From Leptospiraceae bacterium (GTDB taxonomy: Bacteria; Spirochaetota; Leptospiria; Leptospirales; Leptonemataceae), in the NCBI GenBank assembly GCA_020441005.1, contig JAGRNA010000144.1:1-32746 (forward strand): a DNA stretch of 32,746 bases, read 5' to 3'. The translations under genes and the position numbers were made by a program. The notes below the pieces were generated by a model. That model saw only the letters and a program-made list of their open reading frames with translations. It was not told where the DNA came from and ran no database searches. Shown piece after piece: positions 24,355 through 32,746 of the stretch (positions are counted from its first letter, which is position 1; the number at the start of each line of letters is the position of its first letter).

Positions 24355-24609
24355 ATGCTCTATCTGGCCAAGGTTTATATCCAGCTAAAGGAATCCATCC
24401 TGGATCCCCAGGGACAGGCTGTCCTGCATGCCCTGCATAATCTGAACCATGATGAGGTCAAGGATGTCCGTATTGGCAAATACATCGAGCTGCAGCTGGA
24501 CGCCGGCAGCGAGGCTGAGGCCCGGCGTCTTGTTGAAGAGCATTGTCAGAACCTGCTGGCCAATCCGGTAATCGAAAGCCATCGTTTTGATATTGAGGCC
24601 CAGGCATGA
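24355..24609 (+). CDS. purS: Phosphoribosylformylglycinamidine synthase subunit PurS
   Basis: PurS is the small bridging subunit of the three-part FGAM synthase PurLQS in purine synthesis. The 84-residue protein has the usual start (AKVYIQLKESILDPQGQAV), the block VKDVRIGKYIELQLD and the C-terminal NPVIESHRFDIE. Length is normal. It overlaps purQ by four bases (ATGA), so translation is coupled. The large PurL subunit is not in the window. Confidence 0.96.
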   Translation: MLYLAKVYIQLKESILDPQGQAVLHALHNLNHDEVKDVRIGKYIELQLDAGSEAEARRLVEEHCQNLLANPVIESHRFDIEAQA

Positions 24610-25274
24610 GTCTGCGGGCCGGCGTAATTACCTTTCCAGGATCCAACTGCGACCAGGACATGGTCTATGTGCTGCGCAATTTTTTTGAGGCTCAGGTGGA
24701 TGTGCTGTGGTACCGTGACAGTATTGCCGGAGCTTATGATCTGTTAGTCTTGCCTGGCGGTTTTTCGTATGGCGATTATTTGCGATCAGGCGCCATAGCC
24801 GGTTTTGCTCCGGCGATGCGCGGCTTCAAGGAGCACGTTCAGAAGGGCGGCGCCGGCCTGGGAATTTGTAATGGATTTCAAATATTATGCGAGTCGCATG
24901 TTTTGCCGGGGGCTTTGATTCGTAATACCAGTCTCAAGCATATTTGTAAAACAGCAGTCATAGAGCCGGTTCATCGTCAGGGTCTCAATCAGGGGCTGGA
25001 GCAGTCCGTCTACCGCATTCCGGTTTCGCACAGCGACGGCAATTACCGGATCGACCCGCAGGGGCTGCAGGAACTCGAGGACCAGGGCCGCATCCTGTGG
25101 CGTTACGCCGAACCGATTAATGGCTCGGTTGCTGATATTGCCGGTATCTGTTCGGCCAATGGGCGCGTGCTGGGTATGATGCCGCATCCCGAGCGGGCTG
25201 TCGATCCGCTGACTGGCGGTACAGACGGTCAGGCCATATTACAGAATGTGGTTGCAATGGCCCTGGCAGGCTGA
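24606..25274 (+). CDS. purQ: Phosphoribosylformylglycinamidine synthase, glutaminase subunit PurQ
   Basis: PurQ releases ammonia from glutamine for the FGAM synthase complex. The 222-residue class I amidotransferase starts with AGVITFPGSNCDQD and has LPGGFSYGDYLRSGAIA. The nucleophile Cys88 is in GICNGFQ, and His194-x-Glu196 in MPHPER completes the catalytic triad. Length matches stand-alone PurQ of the PurS-dependent type. Start and order with purS are fixed by the four-base overlap. nadE follows 47 bases later on the same strand. Confidence 0.97.
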   Translation: MSLRAGVITFPGSNCDQDMVYVLRNFFEAQVDVLWYRDSIAGAYDLLVLPGGFSYGDYLRSGAIAGFAPAMRGFKEHVQKGGAGLGICNGFQILCESHVLPGALIRNTSLKHICKTAVIEPVHRQGLNQGLEQSVYRIPVSHSDGNYRIDPQGLQELEDQGRILWRYAEPINGSVADIAGICSANGRVLGMMPHPERAVDPLTGGTDGQAILQNVVAMALAG

Positions 25275-25321
25275 TTTAAACTCTTGCTATCCCGTTCAGG
25301 CAGCGAATCCTGTGCACTCGG

Positions 25322-27529
25322 ATGCAAAGCAAGGGCCCTCATCATATCCGGCTGGCAACGGTCAGTGTAAACCAGACTCCGCTGGACTGGTCGGGGAATC
25401 GTCAGCGTATCCAAAATGCCCTGGCTGACCTGGCTCGCCGCCAGGGTGCGAATCAGATCGATATTGTGCTCTTTCCGGAACTGGCCATTAGCGGCTATGG
25501 CTGTGAAGACGCTTTTTTTTACCCCCAAACACTGGATCGGGCCATGGCGGCGGCCAGGCAATCCGCCCGCGAAGCGGACCGCCTGCTGCCAGGTGCGCTG
25601 GTATTTGTCGGACTACCGGTCCGGGTGCATAACGAAATCTATAATTGCATGGCTGCCCTGCATGCGGGGCGGATCATCGGTTTCAATCCCAAGATGCATT
25701 TGGCCAATGATGGGCTGCACTACGAAGCCCGGCAGTTTCGAGCCTGGCATGGGATCAACACAGTCAATCTGGATATAGACGGCCGCGCGGTTCCCATCGG
25801 TCCACTGCTGTACGACCTGGACGGCCGCCGGATTGCCCTGGAAATCTGCCGCGATGCCTGGTATCCGGACCGACCAGCCTTGCTGCACGCCCCGGCCGGC
25901 CTCGACCTGGTTTTAAATCCATCAGCTTCTCATTTTGCCATGGGCAAGTTGCGGCAGCGCCGCCAACTGGCTCTGGAATCCGGCCGGACACTGGGTTGTC
26001 ATTTTGTGCAGGTCAATCTGCTCGGCAATGAAGCCGGCCGGGTGATCTTTGACGGATCGAGTCTGTTTAGCAGCGGCGGGCAGATGCTTGCTGAGGATAC
26101 GGGACTAGGTTATGGCGATTATCGTGTTTGTGTGGAAAGCCTTGATCTGGCGGCGAACCGTGCCGCTCAGCGACGGGGAGCTCCGCAGCGCTTTTACCCT
26201 TTACTGGTAGCTGGCCCTGGTGTAGAAACTAATGCCGGTAACAATGTGGCAAGCAGTCTGGAAATTCGTCTGACGAGCGGGCAGTCCGGCGGTATTGCCA
26301 GTGTCATTAGCACTGATCCTCAAGTGGCCCCCGGTAGCCAGGTTGACCAGGCCCGTCTGGCTGCTACTGCGCGCGATCCATGGCAAATCAACCAATCACC
26401 GGGCGTCTCAGCTGATGAGCGACAGGATTATCTGGATTTTCTACGGGCTGCCAGTCTGGGCCTCTTTGATTATTTACGCAAATCTCACACTCGCGGCTTT
26501 GCTCTGTCCCTGTCGGGCGGAGCGGACTCTGCTTGTTGTGCCCTCCTGGTCCAGCGAATGACCGCCATTGGTATCCATGATGCCGGCTTACAGGCTTTTT
26601 GCCACCGCATTGGCCGGGCCGAAATCCTGGAAACGATTGATGCCGATTTGACCCGCATGATGCAATTAGCGCCAGCTGCAGCACTGCAGCACAATGCCGA
26701 TCCGGCACATACAGCCTATCGCCAGGCATTGCTGCAAGCGAGTCGTCTGGTAACCGGTCAACTGTTATGTACTGTCTACCAGTCAACGAGGCAGTCCAGT
26801 TTGACAACCCGCGAAGCTGCCCGGTCTGTGGCCGACGCCCTCGGAGCACGTCATAGTGAGCTAGAAATCGACCATCTGGTGGATACCTATCAATCTTTAG
26901 CCAGTAGTGCCCTGGGTCGCTCGCTTGGCTGGGAGCAGGATAACCTGACCCTGCAGAATATCCAGGCCCGCAGCCGTTCACCGCTGGTCTGGATGTTGGC
27001 CAACGCGAATAATTATTTGCTAATCGCTACCGGCAATCGCAGCGAGGTCTCGACTGGCTATTGCACCATGGACGGTGATACGTCCGGCAGCCTGGCGCCA
27101 ATTGGTGGCGTTTCCAAGCGTTTTGTGCTGGACTTTTTACGTTTTATGGAGACGGAAGGGGATCCGCTGTTGGGTCCGGTACCGGAACTACGGTACATTA
27201 CAGCCCAGGCTCCCACCGCCGAGCTGCGTCCCCAGTCAGACGGTCAAACTGATGAAGCCGAGTTGATGCCGTATCCCATTCTGGAAATTATCGAAAGAAT
27301 GGCTGTACGTGATCAGCAGGATGATGCCGCGATATTGGCAGTTTTACAGACGCAGCCGGCTGCTGCAGCCTGCAACCCGGCAGATTTGCAGGCCATGATC
27401 GAGCGCTTCCGCCGCTTGTGGCAGCGCAGCCAATGGAAACGGGAACGTCTGGCGCCGGCGTTTCACCTGGATGACTACAGCCTGGATCCGCGCGGTTGGT
27501 GTCGCTATCCAATTCTGGCCGGTGGTTGA
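25322..27529 (+). CDS. nadE: Glutamine-dependent NAD+ synthetase
   Basis: This enzyme amidates nicotinate adenine dinucleotide to NAD+ using ammonia from its own N-terminal nitrilase-type glutaminase domain. In that domain the triad is Glu53 (FPELAISGYG), Lys124 (NPKMHLAN) and Cys176 (EICRDAW). The synthetase domain has the ATP pyrophosphatase P-loop LSLSGGADSA (Ser398-Ser403) and GNRSEVSTGYCTMDGDTSG. At 735 residues it is somewhat longer than the usual 540-690, with extra length in the linker (about residues 300-365). The tail ends with YSLDPRGWCRYPIL. The ribosome binding site is weak. mntP follows after 7 bases, so the two are probably co-transcribed. Confidence 0.95.
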   Translation: MQSKGPHHIRLATVSVNQTPLDWSGNRQRIQNALADLARRQGANQIDIVLFPELAISGYGCEDAFFYPQTLDRAMAAARQSAREADRLLPGALVFVGLPVRVHNEIYNCMAALHAGRIIGFNPKMHLANDGLHYEARQFRAWHGINTVNLDIDGRAVPIGPLLYDLDGRRIALEICRDAWYPDRPALLHAPAGLDLVLNPSASHFAMGKLRQRRQLALESGRTLGCHFVQVNLLGNEAGRVIFDGSSLFSSGGQMLAEDTGLGYGDYRVCVESLDLAANRAAQRRGAPQRFYPLLVAGPGVETNAGNNVASSLEIRLTSGQSGGIASVISTDPQVAPGSQVDQARLAATARDPWQINQSPGVSADERQDYLDFLRAASLGLFDYLRKSHTRGFALSLSGGADSACCALLVQRMTAIGIHDAGLQAFCHRIGRAEILETIDADLTRMMQLAPAAALQHNADPAHTAYRQALLQASRLVTGQLLCTVYQSTRQSSLTTREAARSVADALGARHSELEIDHLVDTYQSLASSALGRSLGWEQDNLTLQNIQARSRSPLVWMLANANNYLLIATGNRSEVSTGYCTMDGDTSGSLAPIGGVSKRFVLDFLRFMETEGDPLLGPVPELRYITAQAPTAELRPQSDGQTDEAELMPYPILEIIERMAVRDQQDDAAILAVLQTQPAAAACNPADLQAMIERFRRLWQRSQWKRERLAPAFHLDDYSLDPRGWCRYPILAGG

Positions 27530-27536
27530 GCCGCTC

Positions 27537-28091
27537 ATGCTTGCAGTAGTGCTGCTGGGCCTGGCCCTTTCTATGGATGCCTTTGCTGTCGCTATTGGCC
27601 TTGGAATCAGGTCCGCACATTTTTCGATCGGGATGGCATTCAAGACGGCGTTCTTGTTCGGCTTGAGTCAAGCTTTGATGCCTCTAGTTGGTTATGGGGC
27701 CAGCGTTAGTGTCGGACCCTGGCTGGAGGCAGTGGACCACTGGATTGCATTCGGACTATTGGCCGGAATTGGCGGTAAAATGTTTTTCGATCAGCCGCCC
27801 GCGTCGGCGGCCAATAAAGCGGCGTCGATTCGCAGCCGTGAATTGCTGCTGTTGGCACTCGCTACAAGCATTGATGCCCTGGCGGCTGGTTTTACCCTGC
27901 ATCTTTTGACACTGCATACTTTGCTGACTATCTTGTGGATCGGTGTAGTAACCTTTGCTTTGAGCCTGGCAGGTTATATAATCGGCATTGGCGGCGGGAT
28001 CTGGTTGCATCGTTATGCCGGCCCGATTGGCGGTCTGATGCTGATCGCAATCGGCTGCCATATTCTAATAGAACACACCTGGGCCCCATAG
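27537..28091 (+). CDS. mntP: Manganese efflux pump MntP
   Basis: MntP (YebN family) exports Mn2+ across the inner membrane. The 184-residue protein is an internal duplication of three-helix units: LALSMDAFAVAIGLGIR in the first half and LATSIDALAAGFTL in the second, each with the Asp typical of the transport site. About six helices fit the family. ATG 27537 lies 7 bases after the nadE stop. An upstream in-frame ATG inside nadE adds 22 non-membrane residues and is unlikely. No manganese riboswitch is visible upstream, and regulation would be through the nadE transcript. Confidence 0.92.
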   Translation: MLAVVLLGLALSMDAFAVAIGLGIRSAHFSIGMAFKTAFLFGLSQALMPLVGYGASVSVGPWLEAVDHWIAFGLLAGIGGKMFFDQPPASAANKAASIRSRELLLLALATSIDALAAGFTLHLLTLHTLLTILWIGVVTFALSLAGYIIGIGGGIWLHRYAGPIGGLMLIAIGCHILIEHTWAP

Positions 28092-28113
28092 ACGATTGCT
28101 GGCCCAAAGAAAC

Positions 28114-28641
28114 ATGCATATCCAGAACAGACAACGCGCGCTTGCATTACTGCTAAAATCTGTTTTTTGGCAACCATGGGCATTCATTGATTTTAGCTGG
28201 GGGATCTCGGCCGCTCTGCCGGGTTTACTTTTTGGAATGATCAACCTGCTGGCCGGAGCCCGCTTGCAGGTGCAGCACCGGGGGGCCGTCGAGATTCATG
28301 GCGCGCCTCTGATGCCGGCCGGTTATGGTGTATCGCTGGGGCCAGTACTGCTCGGCGGCCGGGGATTCGGGCATTTTGCCCATGAATACGGTCATACCCT
28401 GCAAAACAGACTGCTGGGACCTTTCTTTTATCCCCTGGTGGCGCTGCCTAGTGTTCTATCGGTCTATTTCCAGCCCCGGCAGCATTCTCGCTTGTACTGC
28501 GAGCGCTGGGCCGACGCCTGGTCTCGTAACTACGCATCCAGCAAATCTGGCTATGAAACCAGAGACAGGGCCATTTGCAGCATGCCGCCCATGGCAGTTA
28601 ACCAGGCAACCGAGCGCAGTACCGGAACTCCGAAGCCGTAG
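28114..28641 (+). CDS. Membrane protein with HEYGH metal-binding motif, C-terminus read through into MAPEG gene
   Basis: ATG 28114 gives a 175-residue protein. It has membrane helices near the N-terminus and a zinc-protease-like HEYGH at residues 90-94, followed by TLQNRLLGPFFYPLVALPSV and RLYCERWADAW (about 127-136). This layout matches small membrane proteins of unknown function with a conserved HEYGHTLQ block, also found in Leptospira and Bacteroidetes. The expected end is near SRNYASS; the last 30 or so residues are the antisense of the MAPEG gene and look like accidental extension. It follows mntP by 22 bases. Whether it cleaves proteins is unknown. Confidence 0.7.
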   Translation: MHIQNRQRALALLLKSVFWQPWAFIDFSWGISAALPGLLFGMINLLAGARLQVQHRGAVEIHGAPLMPAGYGVSLGPVLLGGRGFGHFAHEYGHTLQNRLLGPFFYPLVALPSVLSVYFQPRQHSRLYCERWADAWSRNYASSKSGYETRDRAICSMPPMAVNQATERSTGTPKP

Positions 28642-28934
28642 AGCGGCACATACAATATACGGGCGATCAAAAACACAGTCGCACCGCTGACTGCCGGACC
28701 CGTGCGGCCTTGCAACACCAGTGCGCTCAGAGCGAGACCCAGAAAAATCGGCAGCGCTTCAAGCATATTATTCCTGGCCCGGTCCAGGCGTGCGGCTGTT
28801 GGATTCAATTCTGGCGGATTGTCACGGGATCCCAGTATCTGCCCGAGATTCAAGCCGTAGTGCGAGACTTCCTGTAAAAAGAGCTGGATCACATACAGTG
28901 CCAGGGTGTATAAAATGATATCAATCAAGTCCAT
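28551..28934 (-). CDS. MAPEG family membrane protein
   Basis: The 127-residue protein has four membrane helices and the MAPEG pattern (membrane-associated eicosanoid and glutathione metabolism): Asn-containing RARNNMLEALPIFLGLALSA and the C-terminal FLIARILYVPLYGFG. Bacterial members are mostly of unknown substrate. ATG at 28932-28934 has only a weak GGA upstream. Its last 91 bases overlap the convergent gene's end. Confidence 0.88.
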   Translation of the reverse strand: MDLIDIILYTLALYVIQLFLQEVSHYGLNLGQILGSRDNPPELNPTAARLDRARNNMLEALPIFLGLALSALVLQGRTGPAVSGATVFLIARILYVPLYGFGVPVLRSVAWLTAMGGMLQMALSLVS

Positions 28935-29273
28935 TATTCCGGTACGCTCCAGTTTAAAACTAGCATCATGCCAGGCGTAGTCAAGGCGCTTTCGGCAATC
29001 ATCTCCAGTTTTCTGCCCAACAAATAAAATGACCGTGATGCCGCCCGGATTACTCTGCGGCTACAGGGCTACTGTATGCTCTGGATCCGAAGCGCGATTC
29101 CGACCGAGGAATGCACCACATAGGCCGGCTGGTCAGAATTTTACGGTGCATCCCTGGGAGTTAGACGATTGCATAAGACTAGATTTAGATTTGAAGGCGT
29201 TGCCTGGTGGCAGCCTGCTCCTCTAAAAGGACTTGCCGACAAAACTTGGGTGCCTTCTTTACCAATATAGCTT
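28935..29273. other. Intergenic region upstream of thrS
   Basis: This 339-bp gap between divergent genes should hold promoters for the MAPEG gene and for thrS. I do not find a T-box signature or any known leader element. A small hairpin TGCC-TGGT-GGCA lies near 29204. The 20 bases before the thrS ATG contain no Shine-Dalgarno sequence. Confidence 0.4.
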
Positions 29274-31187
29274 ATGCAAATCTCACTCGAAAACTCCGCA
29301 AAACTGGAATTGGACGCGTCCGCTCCGGTGACCGGTCGCGAGCTGGCCAAAGTGCTGAAAAAGGATCTGGAAGGCAGTCCGCTGGCTGTACGTGTTAACG
29401 GTGTCCTCAAAGATCTGAATACCGAACTCAAGGATGGTGACACCGCTGCAATTGTCACATTTGCCAGCGCTGAAGGCCGTCATCTTTTCTGGCATTCATC
29501 GGCTCATATCCTGGCCCAGGCCGTCAAGCGGCTGTTTCCGGACGCCAAACCGACCATTGGTCCGGCCATTGAAGAGGGATTCTTTTACGACTTTGCCGAT
29601 TTGCAGGTCACCGACGAGGATCTCAAGCGTATTGAAGCCGAGGTGCAAAAGATCGTCAAGGAACGCCTGGAACCGCAGCGCATCGTTTTTAAAGATGAGG
29701 CCGCGGCCCGCAAGGAATTTGCGGATAACAAGTTCAAACTGGAAATCATGCAAAACCGTGAAGAGGAACTCAGCGCTTATCGCCAGGGTGACTTCATTGA
29801 TTTGTGCACGGGACCGCATATCCCGTCCACTCAGCTAGTGCAGGGCTTTAAAGTGCTCAAGACTTCCGGTGCCTACTGGCGCGGCGATGCTAAAAATGAA
29901 CAACTGACTCGTATATATGGAATTTCCTTCCCGGATAAAAAGGAGCTCAAAGATTGGGTTCACCGCATGGAAGAAGCCCGCAAACGCGATCACCGGGTGA
30001 TTGGCCGCAAGCTGGATCTGTATTCCTTTCATGAAGAAGCTCCGGGGATGCCTTTCTTTCATCCGGCCGGTATGGCGCTGTGGGAAGAAATGCTCAAGCT
30101 GGAGCGCGAGTTGCATTACCAGGGCAATTATACCGAAATCAAAACGCCCATTATGCTGACGCGGGAACTTTGGCAGACTTCGGGACACTGGGATTACTAC
30201 CGCGAAAATATGTATACCTCCCAGGTGGAAGAGCGTGATTTTGCGATCAAACCAATGAACTGTCCCGGCGGTATGCTCTATTATAAAAACGCTCAATATA
30301 GCTATCGCCAGCTACCGCTGCGGGTGGCCGAATTTGGCAATGTGCACCGTCACGAGATGAGCGGTGCTCTTTCAGGTCTGTTTCGGGTGCGCAGTTTTCA
30401 TCAGGATGACGCGCATATTTTCATGAAGCCGAGCGACATGATCGCGGAGATTCAGGGTGTACTAAAACTGGCCGAGACGATCTACAGCCAGTTTGGACTG
30501 CAGTACCATCTGGAATTATCAACCCGGCCGGAAAAGTCCATTGGCAATGATGCCCAGTGGGAGCAGGCCACGGCCGGGTTGCAGGGGGCACTGGATGCCG
30601 GCCAGTATGAGTATAAAATCAATCCCGGTGATGGCGCCTTTTATGGTCCCAAAATTGATATTCATATCAAGGACGCGATCGGGCGTACCTGGCAATGCGG
30701 GACTATCCAGCTGGATATGTCTTTACCAGAGCGTTTTGATCTCTTGTACATCACCGAGTCGGGTGACAAGGAGCGACCGATCATGATCCATCGCGCGATT
30801 TACGGCTCGCTGGAACGCTTTTTGGGTATTGTGGTCGAACATTACGCCGGTAAATTTCCGCTATGGTTTTCACCGCGTCAGGCGCGCATCCTGACTGTGG
30901 CCGACCGTCACCATGAGTATGCCAGCCAGGTGGAGCAGCAATTCAAGGACGCGGGACTGCGGGTCAGCGTTGATGACAGCGCTGAATCGGTACCCAAAAA
31001 GGTCCGCAATGCCCAGCTTGATCAGGTCAATTATATCCTGGTGGTGGGTGATGCGGAACTGAGCGCGAAGACGGTCAATGTGCGCACCCGGGCTAACGAA
31101 GTCTTGGGCGAGCGGGCCGTGGACGCTGTGATTGCCGGCCTGTTGGATGAATATCAAAAACGCAGTTCGGAACCGCTGCTGACCTAA
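29274..31187 (+). CDS. thrS: Threonine-tRNA ligase
   Basis: ThrS attaches threonine to tRNA-Thr. The 637-residue protein has all domains: TGS at residues 1-62, an editing domain with HSSAH (74-78) and the Cys178 to His182 site in LCTGPH, a class II catalytic core, and an anticodon-binding domain from about 535. Zinc ligands are visible as Cys330 (MNCPGG) and His381 (HQDDAHIF), with the third His in MIHRAIYGS. Class II motif 2 appears around FGNVHRHEMSG. Length is normal. The start ATG has no ribosome binding site but fits the family N-terminus. Confidence 0.98.
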   Translation: MQISLENSAKLELDASAPVTGRELAKVLKKDLEGSPLAVRVNGVLKDLNTELKDGDTAAIVTFASAEGRHLFWHSSAHILAQAVKRLFPDAKPTIGPAIEEGFFYDFADLQVTDEDLKRIEAEVQKIVKERLEPQRIVFKDEAAARKEFADNKFKLEIMQNREEELSAYRQGDFIDLCTGPHIPSTQLVQGFKVLKTSGAYWRGDAKNEQLTRIYGISFPDKKELKDWVHRMEEARKRDHRVIGRKLDLYSFHEEAPGMPFFHPAGMALWEEMLKLERELHYQGNYTEIKTPIMLTRELWQTSGHWDYYRENMYTSQVEERDFAIKPMNCPGGMLYYKNAQYSYRQLPLRVAEFGNVHRHEMSGALSGLFRVRSFHQDDAHIFMKPSDMIAEIQGVLKLAETIYSQFGLQYHLELSTRPEKSIGNDAQWEQATAGLQGALDAGQYEYKINPGDGAFYGPKIDIHIKDAIGRTWQCGTIQLDMSLPERFDLLYITESGDKERPIMIHRAIYGSLERFLGIVVEHYAGKFPLWFSPRQARILTVADRHHEYASQVEQQFKDAGLRVSVDDSAESVPKKVRNAQLDQVNYILVVGDAELSAKTVNVRTRANEVLGERAVDAVIAGLLDEYQKRSSEPLLT

Positions 31188-31299
31188 GTTCCGGGGTCGC
31201 GACTTTGCCAGAAATTAAAAGCACAAGAAACATTGAGTCTTTTTATCTGCCAAAATCCAGTCTGACGAAATTTCGCAATAGCAAAACCGGCAAAGCGTT

Positions 31300-32730
31300 A
31301 TGCAGTATTACAATAGAAAAGTTGAGCAAATCACAGAAACCGAAGCCTGGCGTGAACTGAGCGGTTTGGCGGGCAAGCGCTTCAATCCCATACCGGCGGA
31401 CTGGATGAATCGGCTGGTTTTTGCTGCCTGCCCGGATCGTGCCTGGCCAATCCTGCGTGATGCCCAAAAGGCCATCTTGCGACGCATGCAAAATGCGCGT
31501 CTGGACGGGTTGCAACTGGACCGGTCCCCGCGCAATAAAAATGGTACCGGAGTCTATACTCTGAAAAATGCCGATGGTCAACGGCGACCATACCGTATCC
31601 AGATCCGCAATCTGAATCCATTGATTGCCAGCTGCAATTGCAGCGATTACTGTCTGAATAGCTTTGGTATTTGCAAGCATATCCTGACTGTCGTCTCGGC
31701 AATCCTCAAACAGGAAAAAAAGATTTCAGCGACTATGCTGAACGCGCCAGCCTGGCCGCAGCTGCCCTTTTTGTACTGGGATCCGGTCCGACCCTGGCGG
31801 GGTGCGGGTGATTGGCTAGACCGTCTGCGACTGGTAGAGCCGCCCGGTAAACTGGACCAGATGAGCAAAGCTCATCTGGATTTGTTGCTACTTTGCAAAC
31901 AAGACCGCAGCGAGGATGACCGCAAATGGTGGCTGCTGAAACACAGCCATGCCGATCAGCCTAAAAAGCGGTTGCATATATTACAAGTTATCGCCGAATT
32001 CCTGCAAAGCGATTCCAGGACGGCATCCGACGTCGCTATAGAGCGTCTTTTGCGATGGGACCTGGACAAGACCGAACGCATCCTGCAAAGTCGAACCCTG
32101 CGAGCAAATCTACCCCGCCACCTGAAAGGGCTAAAAGGGAAGCTCTATGCCTATCAAAGAGAGGGTGTAACCAGATTCTTCGATTCCGGCCGGCTGTTAC
32201 TGGGCGATCAGATGGGTCTTGGCAAGACAGTGCAGGCCATTGCCATCGCGCATACCCTGATGGCTAGCGACAGCATCCAGCGCGGCCTGTTTATTGTGCC
32301 GGCCAGTTTGAAAAACCAGTGGCAAAATGAGTGCCTGCTTTTCAGTGAACTGCCGGTCCAGATCATTGACGGAAATCCGCAACAGCGAGCTCGTATTTAC
32401 CGCCAATGCAAGCGGGGAATACTGATCACCAACTACGAGCAGGTTATTCGCGATTTTCATTTGATTGAGAAATGGAAGCCGGAATTTGCACTGCTCGATG
32501 AGGCGCAACGGATCAAAAACTGGGCCACCAAGACAGCCCTGTATGTCAAGGCCATCCAGCCCCGGTTTCGTCTGATTTTGACTGGCACGCCGATGAGTCA
32601 GGGGTATCAGGACTTGTTTGCCCAAATGCGCTTTCTTAGCCCCAAAATCCTCGGTTACAACAGCTTCTACAGCTTCGCGGCCAACCACTTGGAATACAGT
32701 GAGAAGTATCCGGGGCTGATTATAGCCTGA
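31300..32730 (+). CDS. SWIM zinc-finger SNF2-family helicase, first half only
   Basis: The 476-residue frame has a SWIM zinc finger, C-x-C-x(10)-C-x-H (Cys112, Cys114, Cys125, His127). A SNF2-type N-terminal ATPase lobe follows: LYAYQREGV, Walker A DQMGLGKT (303-310), IVPASLKNQW, ITNYE, Walker B as DEAQ (400-403) and LTGTP (427-431). The second helicase lobe, needed for activity, is absent: a TGA at 32728-32730 closes the frame 16 bases before the window ends, soon after FLSP and YPGL. Either the gene is frameshifted here or the second lobe is encoded separately beyond the window. Such proteins act on chromatin-like or nucleoprotein DNA complexes. ATG 31300 follows thrS by 112 bases. Confidence 0.85.
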   Translation: MQYYNRKVEQITETEAWRELSGLAGKRFNPIPADWMNRLVFAACPDRAWPILRDAQKAILRRMQNARLDGLQLDRSPRNKNGTGVYTLKNADGQRRPYRIQIRNLNPLIASCNCSDYCLNSFGICKHILTVVSAILKQEKKISATMLNAPAWPQLPFLYWDPVRPWRGAGDWLDRLRLVEPPGKLDQMSKAHLDLLLLCKQDRSEDDRKWWLLKHSHADQPKKRLHILQVIAEFLQSDSRTASDVAIERLLRWDLDKTERILQSRTLRANLPRHLKGLKGKLYAYQREGVTRFFDSGRLLLGDQMGLGKTVQAIAIAHTLMASDSIQRGLFIVPASLKNQWQNECLLFSELPVQIIDGNPQQRARIYRQCKRGILITNYEQVIRDFHLIEKWKPEFALLDEAQRIKNWATKTALYVKAIQPRFRLILTGTPMSQGYQDLFAQMRFLSPKILGYNSFYSFAANHLEYSEKYPGLIIA

Positions 32731-32746
32731 TCGGAGGAAATGACGC

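Noticed and set aside
29180-29273. T-box or anticodon-like leader before thrS
   Set aside because: Neither the conserved T-box sequence nor a terminator hairpin is visible.
1-32746. tRNA genes, rRNA genes, CRISPR arrays, transposases or integrases
   Set aside because: I looked for regular repeat spacing, tRNA T-arm sequences and recombinase motifs and found none I can support; absence by eye is not proof.

Overview
The window looks like chromosomal DNA of a spirochaete of the order Leptospirales. The best pointer is a DUF1564-type protein (6701-7267), a family I know essentially only from Leptospira and its relatives. Many short predicted lipoproteins with loose, spirochaete-style lipoboxes agree. 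Base composition of the housekeeping genes looks well above that of most Leptospira, so a Leptonema- or Turneriella-like lineage is more likely than Leptospira itself. That placement is inference.

Layout. 1-3300: glmS (cut by the left edge), a PlsC-like acyltransferase with a degenerate active-site motif, and a small DUF2147-like exported protein. 3680-6480: a minus-strand operon with a visible promoter, encoding a tiny lipoprotein, an exported protein of unknown function and a di-heme cytochrome c peroxidase lipoprotein. 6700-8810: the DUF1564 protein, a DUF2927 lipoprotein and an unknown lipoprotein. 8980-12600: mltG, then a tightly coupled operon of an NSS sodium symporter, a 36-residue MetS-like subunit and a crotonase. 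12860-15150: a phasin-like protein with a clear intrinsic terminator, and a GT39-like membrane glycosyltransferase.

15200-17330 is the accessory part. It holds an orphan polymorphic-toxin C-terminus of PD-(D/E)XK nuclease type, broken by an in-frame stop; a candidate immunity gene; the tail of a second, related toxin; and a second immunity gene of the same family. Repeat-like intergenic sequences surround it. Composition changes from GC-rich to AT-rich inside the toxin reading frame, as expected where toxin tips are exchanged. This is the most interesting system in the window.

17320-24160: a small membrane protein, bioA, several lipoprotein or membrane proteins of unknown function, a promoter followed by a long leader, and a LamG-domain lipoprotein. 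24350-32746: mostly housekeeping genes: purS-purQ (overlapping by four bases), glutamine-dependent nadE, mntP, an HEYGH-motif membrane protein overlapping a convergent MAPEG gene, thrS, and a SWIM/SNF2 helicase whose frame closes at the right edge before the second helicase lobe.

I see no tRNA or rRNA gene, CRISPR array, transposase or integrase.
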